NCBI RefSeq assembly: GCF_003987355.1
Contig: NZ_PIPR01000001.1
Span: 1,178,001-1,242,000 of the forward strand
From: Pseudidiomarina aestuarii
Lineage (GTDB): Bacteria > Pseudomonadota > Gammaproteobacteria > Enterobacterales > Alteromonadaceae
DNA length: 64,000 nt
Reading direction: 5' to 3'
In this document: one piece after another, positions 54,171 to 63,385 of the stretch
How positions within the stretch are numbered: position 1 is the stretch's first letter
Layout: each line of letters begins with the position of its first letter
Made by a program: the position numbers and the translations under genes
The notes under the pieces: model-generated
The model's database searches: none
What the model was told of the DNA's origin: nothing
The model's input: only the letters and a program-made list of their open reading frames with translations

Positions 54171-55662
54171 CAAATTGCTCCTCTCGGTCACCGTCAATCA
54201 CTTCATGAATGCGCGTCGCGATTTTCTTACCTAGCTCGACACCGGGCTGATCAAAGCTATTGATCTGCCACACCACACCTTGCGTGAATACTTTGTGCTC
54301 ATAGGCGGCAATCAAGGCACCGAAGCTGCGCGGGTTCAGCTCGTCAACAAAGAGCAGGTTCGACGGATGATTCCCGACATAATGATGCGTCGCCTCACCT
54401 TCCTGCATGCCGTCAGTAGCTGGATCAGAACCCGTCCACATTAGGCGGCGATGGGCTAATGCATTGGCGACGGCCAAACGCTGCTGTTCACGCAACGCGT
54501 CTTGTACTGCCGGTGCGAAGCCTGGCGCTTTGCGATGCAATACCGCGACAAAGTCTGCGGCAAAAGCGTCAAACCCCTGGTGCAAATGTTGGAAGAAGGC
54601 ATGTTGACCGTTGGGGCCGAAACCGCCCCAAATAATCGGTCCGGTTGGGTAATCAATCGGCTCGCCTCGGTAATTAGCCTGTTTGCCGTTCGACTCCATA
54701 TCGAGCTGCTGTAAATAGTTCGGCAAGTAACGCAGACGCCCGTCATAGGGCAGCACTGCCAGATTATTGATGCCGCGCTCTTCGCGGTTGTATAACCCGG
54801 TCAGCGCTAACAGTAACGGAATGTTGTTCTCCAGTGGCTCGCTCAAGAAGTGATCATCCATCGCGGCGGCGCCAGCCAGCATGACACTGAACTGATGCGA
54901 GCCAATAGTGAGCGCAATGGCAAGACCAACCGACGACCACAGTGAGAATCGACCACCCACCGAGTCGGCAAAGCTGAGTTGTTGTGCCGGTGGAATACCA
55001 AAGTCAGCCATAGCTTGGTTATTCGCAGATACGCCAATGACATGTTTTTCCAGCCACTGCTCATGTGTAAGTGCAGGTTCCACCCACTCCATCACGGTAT
55101 CCACGTTGGCAAAGGTATCGGCGGTGGTGAAACTCTTGGAACAAATGACGAATAAAGTGGTTTCAGGGTCGACAATCGGCAGCACGGCGTGCAACTGACC
55201 ACCATCCATAGAGCTAACAAAGTGTACTTTGAGGTTGTGCAATGACGAGTCATCGGCAAACTCGCGCAGTGCGAATGAGCCCATCATGGGGCCTAGGTCA
55301 GAGCCACCGACACCGATGTTGACGACATCTTTAATGACTTTACCCGTCGCGCCCTGCCAGTTACCACTGCGCAACAGACGCACAATTTCGTTAAAGCGAT
55401 TGCGGCCGTTGCCCGCCTTCACGACATTGTGGCGCGAACGACTGAGCACGTGCGAGACCGTGCGTTGCTGGGTGAGGTTATGAAACTCACCTTTGATCAA
55501 TTGGGCACGCAGCTTGTCAAAGTCTGCGGGCAAACGCTTCGCAGCAAATGCCTGCAACTCATCCGGTTTGAGGCCTTGGTAGCTCCAGTCGAGATGAAGC
55601 TGGTCTTGCGACGCAATTTTCAGCGCCGCCCCTACGCGGGTTGTCGGTTTGCTTCTACTCAT
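54133..55662 (-). CDS. pgi: Glucose-6-phosphate isomerase
   Basis: Phosphoglucose isomerase interconverts glucose-6-phosphate and fructose-6-phosphate, linking glycolysis to nucleotide-sugar synthesis. The 509 residues include VGGSDLGPMMGSFALREF, the phosphate-binding SKSFTTADTFANVDTV, IWGGFGPNGQHAFFQHLHQG (catalytic Glu/His region) and VWQINSFDQPGVELGKKIA with the terminal lysine. The frame is open 38 codons upstream, but the ATG used (MSRSKPTTR) has GAGAG before it and starts where the family starts, although the total is shorter than the usual 545-550. Its presence between an export gene and rfaH fits a supply role for UDP-sugar precursors. Confidence 0.94.
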   Translation of the reverse strand: MSRSKPTTRVGAALKIASQDQLHLDWSYQGLKPDELQAFAAKRLPADFDKLRAQLIKGEFHNLTQQRTVSHVLSRSRHNVVKAGNGRNRFNEIVRLLRSGNWQGATGKVIKDVVNIGVGGSDLGPMMGSFALREFADDSSLHNLKVHFVSSMDGGQLHAVLPIVDPETTLFVICSKSFTTADTFANVDTVMEWVEPALTHEQWLEKHVIGVSANNQAMADFGIPPAQQLSFADSVGGRFSLWSSVGLAIALTIGSHQFSVMLAGAAAMDDHFLSEPLENNIPLLLALTGLYNREERGINNLAVLPYDGRLRYLPNYLQQLDMESNGKQANYRGEPIDYPTGPIIWGGFGPNGQHAFFQHLHQGFDAFAADFVAVLHRKAPGFAPAVQDALREQQRLAVANALAHRRLMWTGSDPATDGMQEGEATHHYVGNHPSNLLFVDELNPRSFGALIAAYEHKVFTQGVVWQINSFDQPGVELGKKIATRIHEVIDGDREEQFDDSTDAIIRRML

Positions 55663-55709
55663 ATTTCTCTCGCAACTCCATTGCGTACCATGTAACTGAT
55701 CAGACTGGC

Positions 55710-58466
55710 TTATAGCCCGCTGATAGCGGCTAAAGCGACACCCACTTGATACATGATCTGGGTTACTGTCGACCACGTTTCGATACTGCTCACATATTGC
55801 GTATCCAGCGGCACAATAATGGTATCGCCAGGTTCAATTTGCGTAGCACGGGCGCTGAACCATGAGCTGCGCTCTGGCACCATCACCGAGCCGTCCGCTT
55901 TGACCACATACACGCGCTCTTCATCAGCTTTCTGACGCGTACCACCGGCACGCTCAATATAGTCTTCCAGCGTTATGTTCGCGTCATATTGGTACGAGCT
56001 CGCCAGTTGCACCTCACCAATAATCGACACAGTATTTTGAACCGTCGGAATATACAAACGGTCGCCGTCTTTGAGTTGGATGTCCGCTCTATCGGTATTG
56101 GCAGCCATGATGCCGTTGAGGTCGATAATTAATCGGCCGACCGCTTCAATATTGGTTAAATCACGCAGTAATTGGTTCATTTCACTGTAAGCAATGGTAT
56201 TGCCGCTATCAGTGATTGAGTTGGATGCAATTTCTCGTCGCAATTGTTGCGACAACTCTTGCAGTCGCTTGCGCTCAGCCTCACGTAAATCGGTCCGAGT
56301 AAAAACTGCACCGCGCGGAAACGCATAATCGGTCAAACCACCTGCACGCTTGATTACATCACCGAGGGTTTCGCCACGACGAATGGCATACGTACCGGGG
56401 AAACGCACTTCGCCCTCAAGGCGAACTTGAATAATATTTTGCCATTGTGGAATTGAGAGGACATGCAACCGATCGCGTCCTTGCAGCGGCATGTCGGCCT
56501 GTCCCGCTAGCGCTTGCTCGAGGCTAAATTGCAGATAATCGGTTACGGCTTCACCGCGTATGACATCAGTGCGAGTAATTTCCGAGCGTGCTAAATAGGC
56601 CGACTCTTTCAAGCCACCCGCGGCAGCGACGGCGTCACTGATACCACCATTCGCGGCTAACGGATAAACTCCAGGGTAGCGCACCTCACCTTCAACAAAA
56701 ATTAACGCGAGTTCGCCACTGGCCGTAAATTGATTGCGCAACTTATATAAAATCGGCTGCAACAAGTTACGTCGTGAGAACTTGGCATAATAGTCGTCAC
56801 GGCGCTCTTCTACATTTCGAGTATCAAATAAATTGGTCAACTCAGTCGAGAGTTCTCCCAATGCTTCTTCATTATCATTATTAAAAATAGCGGCAGTTCT
56901 GCTCTTATCATCAATCAGATTTTGCAGATACTGACGACGATATTGGCGTAAGACTTTGTCACGTTGCTCGCGTTGAATTTCGCTTTCGGTTTTGAGCCAA
57001 GCGCTCAGCTGAGAAGCTTCAGCTTCCGCCGATTCATAGCGACTGAACAGCACAATTTGATCGCGCGGTTGCAGTTCAAGGTTTTCCGCCGCTACACCAT
57101 TCACTGCCAACCCGACATCGAATTGGCTAATGCTGATATTACGACGATCTGGCGCACTATGAACCACCAAGCCGTAATTCAAATCAGTCACGGGCAGTAA
57201 TGCGGAATCTACACTGCGTAAGACATCTTTGATGCGCATCCCATTGCGCCACTCATACAGTCCCGGACGCACTGCGGCACCGACAACCATCACGCTATCA
57301 ACGGTTTCTTCAGCCATCGATTGAATCGTGACAACATCGCCGCCGCGCAACGCGTAATCACCACCACGCTCGGAAATGTTGACGGTTTCTATGGCTCGAT
57401 TGCCGCGCGCATAACGCTGAACCCGCACACTGTCACGGTAAGCATTGGGAAGCAGCCCACCGGCCATAGCGAGGACATCGTTGAGCGTTTCGTCGGCCTT
57501 AATTTCATATAATGCGGGACGTAATACCTCACCCACAATAGACACTAAGTCGCCACGGGTCGGAATAAACACCACATCACCCGGACGCAAGAGCGCGTCG
57601 CTCGACGCATCGCCATTAATCAATAAGTCATACAGGTCGAAGTGAACGACGGTTTCGCCATCACGCTTTAACTGAATGTCACGCAGTGACGCGATATCGC
57701 TGACCCCGCCACTCACGAACAGAGCTTGACTGAGCGTTGTTAACGAACTCACGGTGTAGGCACCTGGTTTGTAGGCTTCACCGACCACGAAAATTTGCAT
57801 GCTCCGCAGTTCGCCCATAGAAACGGCAACATCAATACCAATCAGCCGTTCTTTGGCACGACTACGAATCATCGCCTTCACTTCAGAGTAGCTGAGCCCA
57901 GCAACCTGCATCGGCCCGAGGTTATCAATGACGAGGCGGCCTTCACGATCCACGACAGCATTGATACTGCGGTTCTCTTTGCCATAAAACTGTACGAAAA
58001 TCTCATCACCAATACCCAGCTCATAATCAGCCGGAACTGGTGCATTGTTGACGGGCGCGAACGTTGACGGTGCGCCCTTGAATAAGTCGTATCCATAGGG
58101 TTGTAGGTCGCGGTCATTGGCGGCCAAACGCTCCGCCAGTTCATCCGGGCTAAGCTCACGTAATGGACGGGTGTCTTCGAGTTGCTGAGTTGATTCTTGG
58201 CGTTGACCAACCAGACTATTGTCTGCTTGATTGGATGCGCCGCGATTGCCCGACTGAGCATTCATTAAGGTGTCTAAATCAACGCCGAATTGACGCGCGA
58301 TGGCTTCTTGTTGGGCACGTGGTAGCTTCTTAATTTGTTCAATTTGCGCTGGCGTGACTTGCGACAAATCACGTGCCTGCGCAGCAGCAGGCTGTCCAGT
58401 ACTCAATGCGATGATTGCTGCGAATCCTATCGCCAGCAATCCTGCCGTCAGTTTGTTGTTCAACAC
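55710..58466 (-). CDS. Large multi-SLBB polysaccharide export protein
   Basis: A 918-residue exported protein. The start is taken as the GTG with GGGAG eight bases upstream, giving a normal signal peptide (KLTAGLLAIGFAAIIALSTG, then QPAAAQA). A polysaccharide-export domain comes first (DYELGIGDEIFVQFYGKENR). About six SLBB repeats follow (for example IFVVGEAYKPGAYTVSSLTT, VSIVGEVLRPALYEIKADET, IFVEGEVRYPGVYPLAANGG, VRLEGEVRFPGTYAIRRGET, VSIIGEVQLASSYQYDANIT), with a charged helical insert around residues 480-580. It ends in an apolar helix (TQIMYQVGVALAAISGL). It is larger than Wza and has no lipobox, so it is a second, distinct export component. An ATG reading from 58556 would overlap the wecA-like gene and is less likely. 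Confidence 0.9.
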   Translation of the reverse strand: MLNNKLTAGLLAIGFAAIIALSTGQPAAAQARDLSQVTPAQIEQIKKLPRAQQEAIARQFGVDLDTLMNAQSGNRGASNQADNSLVGQRQESTQQLEDTRPLRELSPDELAERLAANDRDLQPYGYDLFKGAPSTFAPVNNAPVPADYELGIGDEIFVQFYGKENRSINAVVDREGRLVIDNLGPMQVAGLSYSEVKAMIRSRAKERLIGIDVAVSMGELRSMQIFVVGEAYKPGAYTVSSLTTLSQALFVSGGVSDIASLRDIQLKRDGETVVHFDLYDLLINGDASSDALLRPGDVVFIPTRGDLVSIVGEVLRPALYEIKADETLNDVLAMAGGLLPNAYRDSVRVQRYARGNRAIETVNISERGGDYALRGGDVVTIQSMAEETVDSVMVVGAAVRPGLYEWRNGMRIKDVLRSVDSALLPVTDLNYGLVVHSAPDRRNISISQFDVGLAVNGVAAENLELQPRDQIVLFSRYESAEAEASQLSAWLKTESEIQREQRDKVLRQYRRQYLQNLIDDKSRTAAIFNNDNEEALGELSTELTNLFDTRNVEERRDDYYAKFSRRNLLQPILYKLRNQFTASGELALIFVEGEVRYPGVYPLAANGGISDAVAAAGGLKESAYLARSEITRTDVIRGEAVTDYLQFSLEQALAGQADMPLQGRDRLHVLSIPQWQNIIQVRLEGEVRFPGTYAIRRGETLGDVIKRAGGLTDYAFPRGAVFTRTDLREAERKRLQELSQQLRREIASNSITDSGNTIAYSEMNQLLRDLTNIEAVGRLIIDLNGIMAANTDRADIQLKDGDRLYIPTVQNTVSIIGEVQLASSYQYDANITLEDYIERAGGTRQKADEERVYVVKADGSVMVPERSSWFSARATQIEPGDTIIVPLDTQYVSSIETWSTVTQIMYQVGVALAAISGL

Positions 58467-58489
58467 GTGATGAGCTCCCTGATTTTTTA

Positions 58490-59605
58490 TTATGGCGACT
58501 CGTGTTGAGCCGCTTCTACATCGCGTTTCTGACGAATGAACGAGACGATTCGCCAAATATTTTTTAGCATGCCCAAGTAGACCGCGAAAACACTAATATA
58601 CAAAGTTAAAACCAGTAGTTCTGGTGCTTGCAATAGCTCCAGAGTAATCCCGACTGCGGCTAACAGCAAGGCCATCATCGAGATGATGAGCAAAGCTTGG
58701 CGCTGCGTGAAGCCGGCTCGCATAAAGATATGGTGTAAATGTTCACGATCGGGCTTGAACGGAGACTGCCCTTTCATCATGCGACGGATCATAATCGCTA
58801 TCATATCCATCAGCGGAATCGCGATAATCCACAGCACGGCGACCGGACGCACCGCGGTTAAGCCATTGGTGCTATTGATACTGCCGTCGATCAGAATTTG
58901 CGGGTGGGTCAAAATAATCAAACACCAGACCACCGTAAAGCCAATAAACATAGAGCCTGCATCACCCATAAATATTTTACGAATGAGGCGGTTACGAATA
59001 CCCATATTGCGGATCAAGAAGGGGACCAACGCGCCACTAATAATCATGGCGGCCATCAGTGGTAAGTATTGATGATTGAGTGCGGCAAGCACCGCGATAC
59101 CGGCAAAAGCAATCAGTGCGAGTGAACCCAGCAAACCATCCATACCGTCAATCATGTTGTAGGCATTCATGGCGGCGACCATGGCGAGCAAGGTAAACGG
59201 CATGCTGAACCAACCCAGCTCAACCACGCCGAGACCGACTAAATTACCCAGTTGACTGATTTGCGCGCCAGCACCGAACACTACCACTGCTGCAGCCAGC
59301 ATTTGAGCGGTAAAGCGCAGACCGACGTTGAGATCAAAGCGGTCATCCAGTACGCCAATAAAGACCATAAAGCCGGCAGCAGTTAAAAATAGCCGCACAT
59401 CCATCGACATCGGTACTGCAAATGGTACTAATATAAGCGTCGTGAGGAAAATGGCGATACCACCAACCAGCGGTACGCTCCCGTTATGTTGTTTTCTGTT
59501 GCAGGGCTCATCAAGCAAGTTCGTACGCCAAGCAAACGGAATCAACAATTGGCACAACACGGCCGAAAGGACGAGTGCCACAATTGCTAGAATCCATATC
59601 GTCAT
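58490..59605 (-). CDS. Undecaprenyl-phosphate HexNAc-1-phosphate transferase (WecA-like)
   Basis: A 371-residue polytopic enzyme of the WecA/MraY superfamily with about eleven helices. It transfers GlcNAc-1-P or a related sugar phosphate from a UDP donor to undecaprenyl phosphate. Conserved cytoplasmic motifs are present: NGSVPLVGGIAIFL, FIGVLDDRFDLN (Asp-Asp), NAYNMIDGMDGLLGSLAL, KIFMGDAGSMFIGF and the HLHHIFMRAGF histidine loop. It is an initiating enzyme for O-antigen or enterobacterial-common-antigen-type polymers. It sits between ugd and the SLBB exporter. The locus also ends with a PglC-like initiator, so two polymers, or two steps, may start here. Confidence 0.93.
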   Translation of the reverse strand: MTIWILAIVALVLSAVLCQLLIPFAWRTNLLDEPCNRKQHNGSVPLVGGIAIFLTTLILVPFAVPMSMDVRLFLTAAGFMVFIGVLDDRFDLNVGLRFTAQMLAAAVVVFGAGAQISQLGNLVGLGVVELGWFSMPFTLLAMVAAMNAYNMIDGMDGLLGSLALIAFAGIAVLAALNHQYLPLMAAMIISGALVPFLIRNMGIRNRLIRKIFMGDAGSMFIGFTVVWCLIILTHPQILIDGSINSTNGLTAVRPVAVLWIIAIPLMDMIAIMIRRMMKGQSPFKPDREHLHHIFMRAGFTQRQALLIISMMALLLAAVGITLELLQAPELLVLTLYISVFAVYLGMLKNIWRIVSFIRQKRDVEAAQHESP

Positions 59606-59617
59606 TAAATAACCTTA

Positions 59618-60784
59618 TTAATCGTTATTAAAAATGTCGCGGCTATACACTTTGTGATCAACATCGACCAAGTCAGCCGCCCGACGGTTGGTCATGATCA
59701 CATCTGCAGTTTGCTTGAAGCGTTGAAGGTCCTTTTCGACTACGAACCCGTCGAAAGACTCCGCTTTCACTACTGGTTCATAGATAATGACTTCGACTCC
59801 GGCGGCGCGTAAACGGCGCATCACCCCCTGAATAGCAGACGAACGGAAATTGTCCGAACCTGATTTCATAATGAGTCGATACACACCAACTACCCGAGGA
59901 TTTCGCTTCAGGACGTCGGCGGCAATAAATTCTTTTCGCGTTCGATTGGCCTCTACTATAGCGCCAATCATCACTTGTGGCACGTCATCAAAGTTTGCCA
60001 ACAACTGTCGCGTGTCTTTCGGTAAGCAGTAACCACCATACCCGAACGACGGATTATTGTAGTGGTTTCCAATACGCGGGTCGAGACATACCCCTTCAAT
60101 AATCTGCTGTGTATTCAAATTATGGTGCGCGGCATAAGTATCTAGCTCGTTAAAATAGGCAACGCGCATGGCTAAATAGGTATTCGCAAATAATTTAATC
60201 GCTTCGGCTTCCGTTGGATCAGTATACTGAACGGTCACGTCGCTTTTGAGCGCGCCCTGCAGTAAAAGTTTCGCAAACACTTCCGCCCGCTCACTTTGTT
60301 CACCGATGATAATCCGCGACGGATATAGATTGTCATGGAGCGCTTTGCCTTCGCGCAGAAATTCCGGGCTGAATAACAGTTGCTGTGTATTAAACTGCTT
60401 ACGCGCACGTTCAACAAAGCCAACAGGAATGGTGGATTTGATGACAATCGGTGCCTGCTGGTTGACCTTCAGAACGGCTTCAATTACCGCCTCGACACTA
60501 CTGGTATCAAAGGTATTGGTTTCAGGATTGTAATCTGTAGGTGTTGCGATAATCACCCAATCTGCATGTTGGTAGGCATTTGCTTGGTCAGTAGTAGCCG
60601 TCAATTGCAACGCCTGATGCGCCAGATAATGTTCAATATCAGCGTCTTGGATAGGACTCATGCCAGCATTCACCATCGCAACGCGCTCGGGCACAATGTC
60701 CACTAGCGTGACGCGATTGTGTTGCGCCAGCAGCACGGCATTCGATAACCCGACGTAGCCAGTGCCTGCAACAGCAATATTCAT
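59618..60784 (-). CDS. ugd: UDP-glucose 6-dehydrogenase
   Basis: A 388-residue dehydrogenase that oxidises UDP-glucose to UDP-glucuronate in two NAD+-dependent steps. It has the Rossmann motif [78 protein letters not shown] and the catalytic Cys in [20 protein letters not shown]. The length and the YGGYC motif place it with the short Ugd branch of E. coli type. It is the first gene of the minus-strand block ugd-wecA-SLBB-pgi-rfaH and provides glucuronate for the polymer. It is divergent from the wecG-like operon. Confidence 0.95.
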   Translation of the reverse strand: MNIAVAGTGYVGLSNAVLLAQHNRVTLVDIVPERVAMVNAGMSPIQDADIEHYLAHQALQLTATTDQANAYQHADWVIIATPTDYNPETNTFDTSSVEAVIEAVLKVNQQAPIVIKSTIPVGFVERARKQFNTQQLLFSPEFLREGKALHDNLYPSRIIIGEQSERAEVFAKLLLQGALKSDVTVQYTDPTEAEAIKLFANTYLAMRVAYFNELDTYAAHHNLNTQQIIEGVCLDPRIGNHYNNPSFGYGGYCLPKDTRQLLANFDDVPQVMIGAIVEANRTRKEFIAADVLKRNPRVVGVYRLIMKSGSDNFRSSAIQGVMRRLRAAGVEVIIYEPVVKAESFDGFVVEKDLQRFKQTADVIMTNRRAADLVDVDHKVYSRDIFNND

Positions 60785-60828
60785 AAATTCTGTAGCGCCT
60801 TATTTTTTACTTCTTGCTTATGGCGGTT

Positions 60829-60858
60829 AGTGTAAACCATCTGTTGAGACAGTGTCAT
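60829..60858 (-). promoter_or_regulatory. Candidate sigma-70 promoter of the ugd operon
   Basis: On the minus strand, ATGACA, 18 bases, then TACACT, about 45 bases before the ugd start. A moderate match with no supporting data. Confidence 0.4.
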
Positions 60859-60886
60859 CCTCGTGCTGAATTTATCTTGTATGAAA

Positions 60887-60915
60887 TTGAGTTTTCCTGG
60901 GGTGGGGATTAGAAT
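60887..60915 (+). promoter_or_regulatory. Sigma-70 promoter of the wecG-like operon
   Basis: TTGAGT, a 17-base spacer, then TAGAAT: a good sigma-70 pair with optimal spacing, 30 bases before the wecG-like start in the divergent gap. Transcription would begin near position 60922. Confidence 0.65.
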
Positions 60916-60945
60916 GGCTCGACTTTTTTAATGAGGCAGTTAGGA

Positions 60946-61653
60946 ATGGCAGAAGTAGTGGTGGGTGGCATTGGCGTAACGCCTTTCCAGTCAATGGATC
61001 AAGCAGTGGCCCACGTACTCCGTGATGGTGATGTGCAACCCGGCTTTGGTATTGCCATTAATCCAGAAAAAGTGATCATGGCCATGCGTGATACAGTGCT
61101 CCGCGAACAATTGAATAGCGGCACCTTGCGCTTTGCGGATGGTATGGGCGTGGTCAAAACGATTCGTTCGAAAGGCGTTCCCAACACCCGTATTCCTGGC
61201 GTGGAATTCTGGCATGCGCTGATGGCCGGCGCGGCTACCTGCGGCGCCCGTGTGATGGTAATTGGTGCGCGCCCAGAAGTGAACGCCGAAACTGCCGAGC
61301 GCCTGCGCGCGATGGGCGTCAACGTGGTGGCCGCGGTGGATGGCTATTATAAAGATGAAGCCGACTTGGTGGCAGTGTTGCTGGAGGCACGTCCTCAGCT
61401 CGTCAGCGTTGCCATGGGTTCGCCACGTCAAGAGCAGTTGATTGCCCGCCTGCGCGCAGTGTACCCAGATGCCTTTTACCAAGGCGTCGGCGGCACTTAT
61501 GATGTCTTCACTGGCCGCGTCAAACGCGCCCCAGCGTTCTTTTGCAAATTGCACCTCGAATGGTTCTATCGGTTGTGTGCACAACCGTCGCGGATATTCC
61601 GCCAAATGAACTTGGTGCGTTACCTTTGGTTGCACCTGCGAGGCCGACTATGA
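60946..61653 (+). CDS. WecG/TagA/CpsF-family glycosyltransferase
   Basis: A 235-residue GT26 transferase that adds the second sugar (for example ManNAcA in enterobacterial common antigen or ManNAc in teichoic acid) to undecaprenyl-pyrophosphoryl-HexNAc. Family segments are INPEKVIMAMRD, RFADGMGVVKTIRSKGVPNT, RIPGVEFWHALMAG, VMVIGARPEVNAETAERLRA, VSVAMGSPRQEQLIARLRAV, YQGVGGTYDVFTGRVKRAP and the C-terminal LEWFYRLCAQPSRIFRQ. The ATG at 60946 has GAGG nine bases before; another ATG lies five codons upstream. It would follow the WecA-like enzyme encoded divergently. Its stop overlaps the GT2 start (ATGA). Confidence 0.92.
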   Translation: MAEVVVGGIGVTPFQSMDQAVAHVLRDGDVQPGFGIAINPEKVIMAMRDTVLREQLNSGTLRFADGMGVVKTIRSKGVPNTRIPGVEFWHALMAGAATCGARVMVIGARPEVNAETAERLRAMGVNVVAAVDGYYKDEADLVAVLLEARPQLVSVAMGSPRQEQLIARLRAVYPDAFYQGVGGTYDVFTGRVKRAPAFFCKLHLEWFYRLCAQPSRIFRQMNLVRYLWLHLRGRL

Positions 61654-62483
61654 GTGACTATCCCTTAGTCAGCGTATACATGCCAACACATAACCGTGTC
61701 GAACTATTGAAACGCTCGGTCGAATCAGTGTTGGCACAAAGTTATCCTGCAATTGAACTTATTGTTGTTGATGACGCCAGCTCGGACGGCACTTGGCAAT
61801 ACCTCACACGGCTCGCCGCGACTGATGCGCGTGTCTCTGTGCTACGGAATGAAACTCCCGCCGGTGCCTGTGTAGCTCGCAACAAAGCCCTTGCCATCGC
61901 AAGGGGCTACTATGTCACAGGGCTTGATGATGATGATGAAATGCTACCCGATCGCATTCAGCTGTTGGTGGAAGCTTATCGCGACGATTACGCGTTCACG
62001 ACCTCTGGGTATTGGTGGGTTACAGAAACTCGAGCTAAAGCAACCATGTGTCGACGTCAGGTCATCACACTCGAACAACAGCTCGATGCGAACTATGCCA
62101 CTAACCAAGTTCTAACCACCCGCGAACGTATGCTTGCTATTGGCGGTTTCGATGAAGCATTGGTATCCCTGCAAGACTGGGATTGTTTTACTCGTTTGAT
62201 TAAAGCGTTCGGTCCTGGGTTACGAATTGCAGCTGCCACACAGAATATCTATGTGGACCATGGCGGTGAACGAATCTCTAATCCGACGAAGAGTCGCGCT
62301 GGCTTTGCTCGCTTTTTGGAAAAGCATGAAGCCGAGATGACTACTCGTCATAAACTCAATCATGCATTTTGGCTCAAAGTTCGCATCGGCGAGCCGATGA
62401 CGTTTATTGAATTAATGCGATCATTGCCTGCAGGTTACATTTTAAAGAAAGTACGTCATTATATGCGTTATCTAACTAAGTAA
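61650..62483 (+). CDS. GT2-family glycosyltransferase
   Basis: A 277-residue GT-A glycosyltransferase. The N-terminal nucleotide-binding region is VSVYMPTHNRVELLKRSVES, VDDASSDGTWQYL and NKALAIARGYYVTGLDDDDE, with the DxD-type metal site in the DDDDE run. The acceptor end has IGGFDEALVSLQDWDCFTRL, the usual GFDE and D/ED motif. The frame is open further upstream, but the ATG overlapping the wecG-like stop begins the conserved fold. It probably adds the third sugar of the WecA/WecG-initiated polymer. The next gene is wzz, 20 bases on. Confidence 0.92.
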   Translation: MSDYPLVSVYMPTHNRVELLKRSVESVLAQSYPAIELIVVDDASSDGTWQYLTRLAATDARVSVLRNETPAGACVARNKALAIARGYYVTGLDDDDEMLPDRIQLLVEAYRDDYAFTTSGYWWVTETRAKATMCRRQVITLEQQLDANYATNQVLTTRERMLAIGGFDEALVSLQDWDCFTRLIKAFGPGLRIAAATQNIYVDHGGERISNPTKSRAGFARFLEKHEAEMTTRHKLNHAFWLKVRIGEPMTFIELMRSLPAGYILKKVRHYMRYLTK

Positions 62484-62503
62484 ATCGACACGGCAAGGCT
62501 GCT

Positions 62504-63385
62504 ATGCAAAACCAAGACTCTTCCTCAGACGCTTTTATTTCGTTTTCGTCAGACGCATTTCGCGCGACTTTGCACAAACTGCGTTGGTACTGGTTGATTG
62601 TGCCCGCCGCTCTTGTTGCTCTTGCCATTGTTATTAACGTTGCGGGCGAGGATCGTTACGAGGCATATACTATTCTCGCACCGGCTGAGGAACGCTCAGG
62701 GGGTCTGTCCGATATGTTGGGTGGACTCGGAAGTCTCGGCAGTTTAGCCGGCTTGCAATTGGGTGACCAAAAGTTAACGAACACCATGCTTGCCGTTGAG
62801 CTGCTGAAGTCCCGTGAATTTTTGTATGGCTTGATCGAAAAATATGACTTACAAGCCGCCCTTGTTGCCGTCGATTACTGGAGCCAAGAGGACGGTCTAG
62901 TCATTGATGAGCAGGACTTGGCAGAGTACCCAGAAATCTGGCGTGCTTACAATGAATTGATGAAGCATTTTACGGTGAACTATGATCGCGCACTGGGAAA
63001 AGTGACACTGACGTTCTCGCACCAATCACCTGAGTTTGCCTCGCAACTTCTCACCAATATGGTCTCTGAGATTAATAGCGTCATGCGCCAGCGTGAGACT
63101 CAACAGATACAACAACGCATTGATTATCTGCAACAGCAAGCCGTGCTATCCGAGATTGCTCAGGTTGAAGTTGCACTTTATAGCCTGCTGCAAGAGCAAT
63201 ACAAACAAATGATGTTAGTCGCAGTAAATGAAGATCATGTGTTTGAAACCATCGACCCGCCATTTAAACCGCATCAAGTAGCAGGACTGCCGCTGATTGC
63301 TTGGATTATTTTGATGGCGATGCTGGGCGTATTTATCATGTCGATCGTGACTATTTTAATGAGCTATCGGATTACACGTGACTGA
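62504..63385 (+). CDS. wzz: Wzz-family chain-length determinant
   Basis: A 293-residue inner-membrane protein with the polysaccharide co-polymerase class-1 layout: N-terminal cytoplasmic residues, first helix WYWLIVPAALVALAIVINVA, a periplasmic domain with a Gly/Leu-rich segment (RSGGLSDMLGGLGSLGSLAG, then LQLGDQKLT), helical region (residues about 190-240), the Pro-rich DPPFKPHQVAG before the second helix (LPLIAWIILMAMLGVFIMSI) and a short tail. There is no kinase domain. It sets the modal length of the O-antigen-like polymer and is separate from the Wzc of the capsule system. The 3' end overlaps the next gene by eight bases. Confidence 0.9.
   Translation: MQNQDSSSDAFISFSSDAFRATLHKLRWYWLIVPAALVALAIVINVAGEDRYEAYTILAPAEERSGGLSDMLGGLGSLGSLAGLQLGDQKLTNTMLAVELLKSREFLYGLIEKYDLQAALVAVDYWSQEDGLVIDEQDLAEYPEIWRAYNELMKHFTVNYDRALGKVTLTFSHQSPEFASQLLTNMVSEINSVMRQRETQQIQQRIDYLQQQAVLSEIAQVEVALYSLLQEQYKQMMLVAVNEDHVFETIDPPFKPHQVAGLPLIAWIILMAMLGVFIMSIVTILMSYRITRD

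Noticed and set aside
60822-60833. ops-like GGCGGTTAGTGT on the plus strand before the wecG-like gene
   Set aside because: It has an extra T compared with the ops consensus and lies upstream of the predicted promoter, so it would not be transcribed into that operon.
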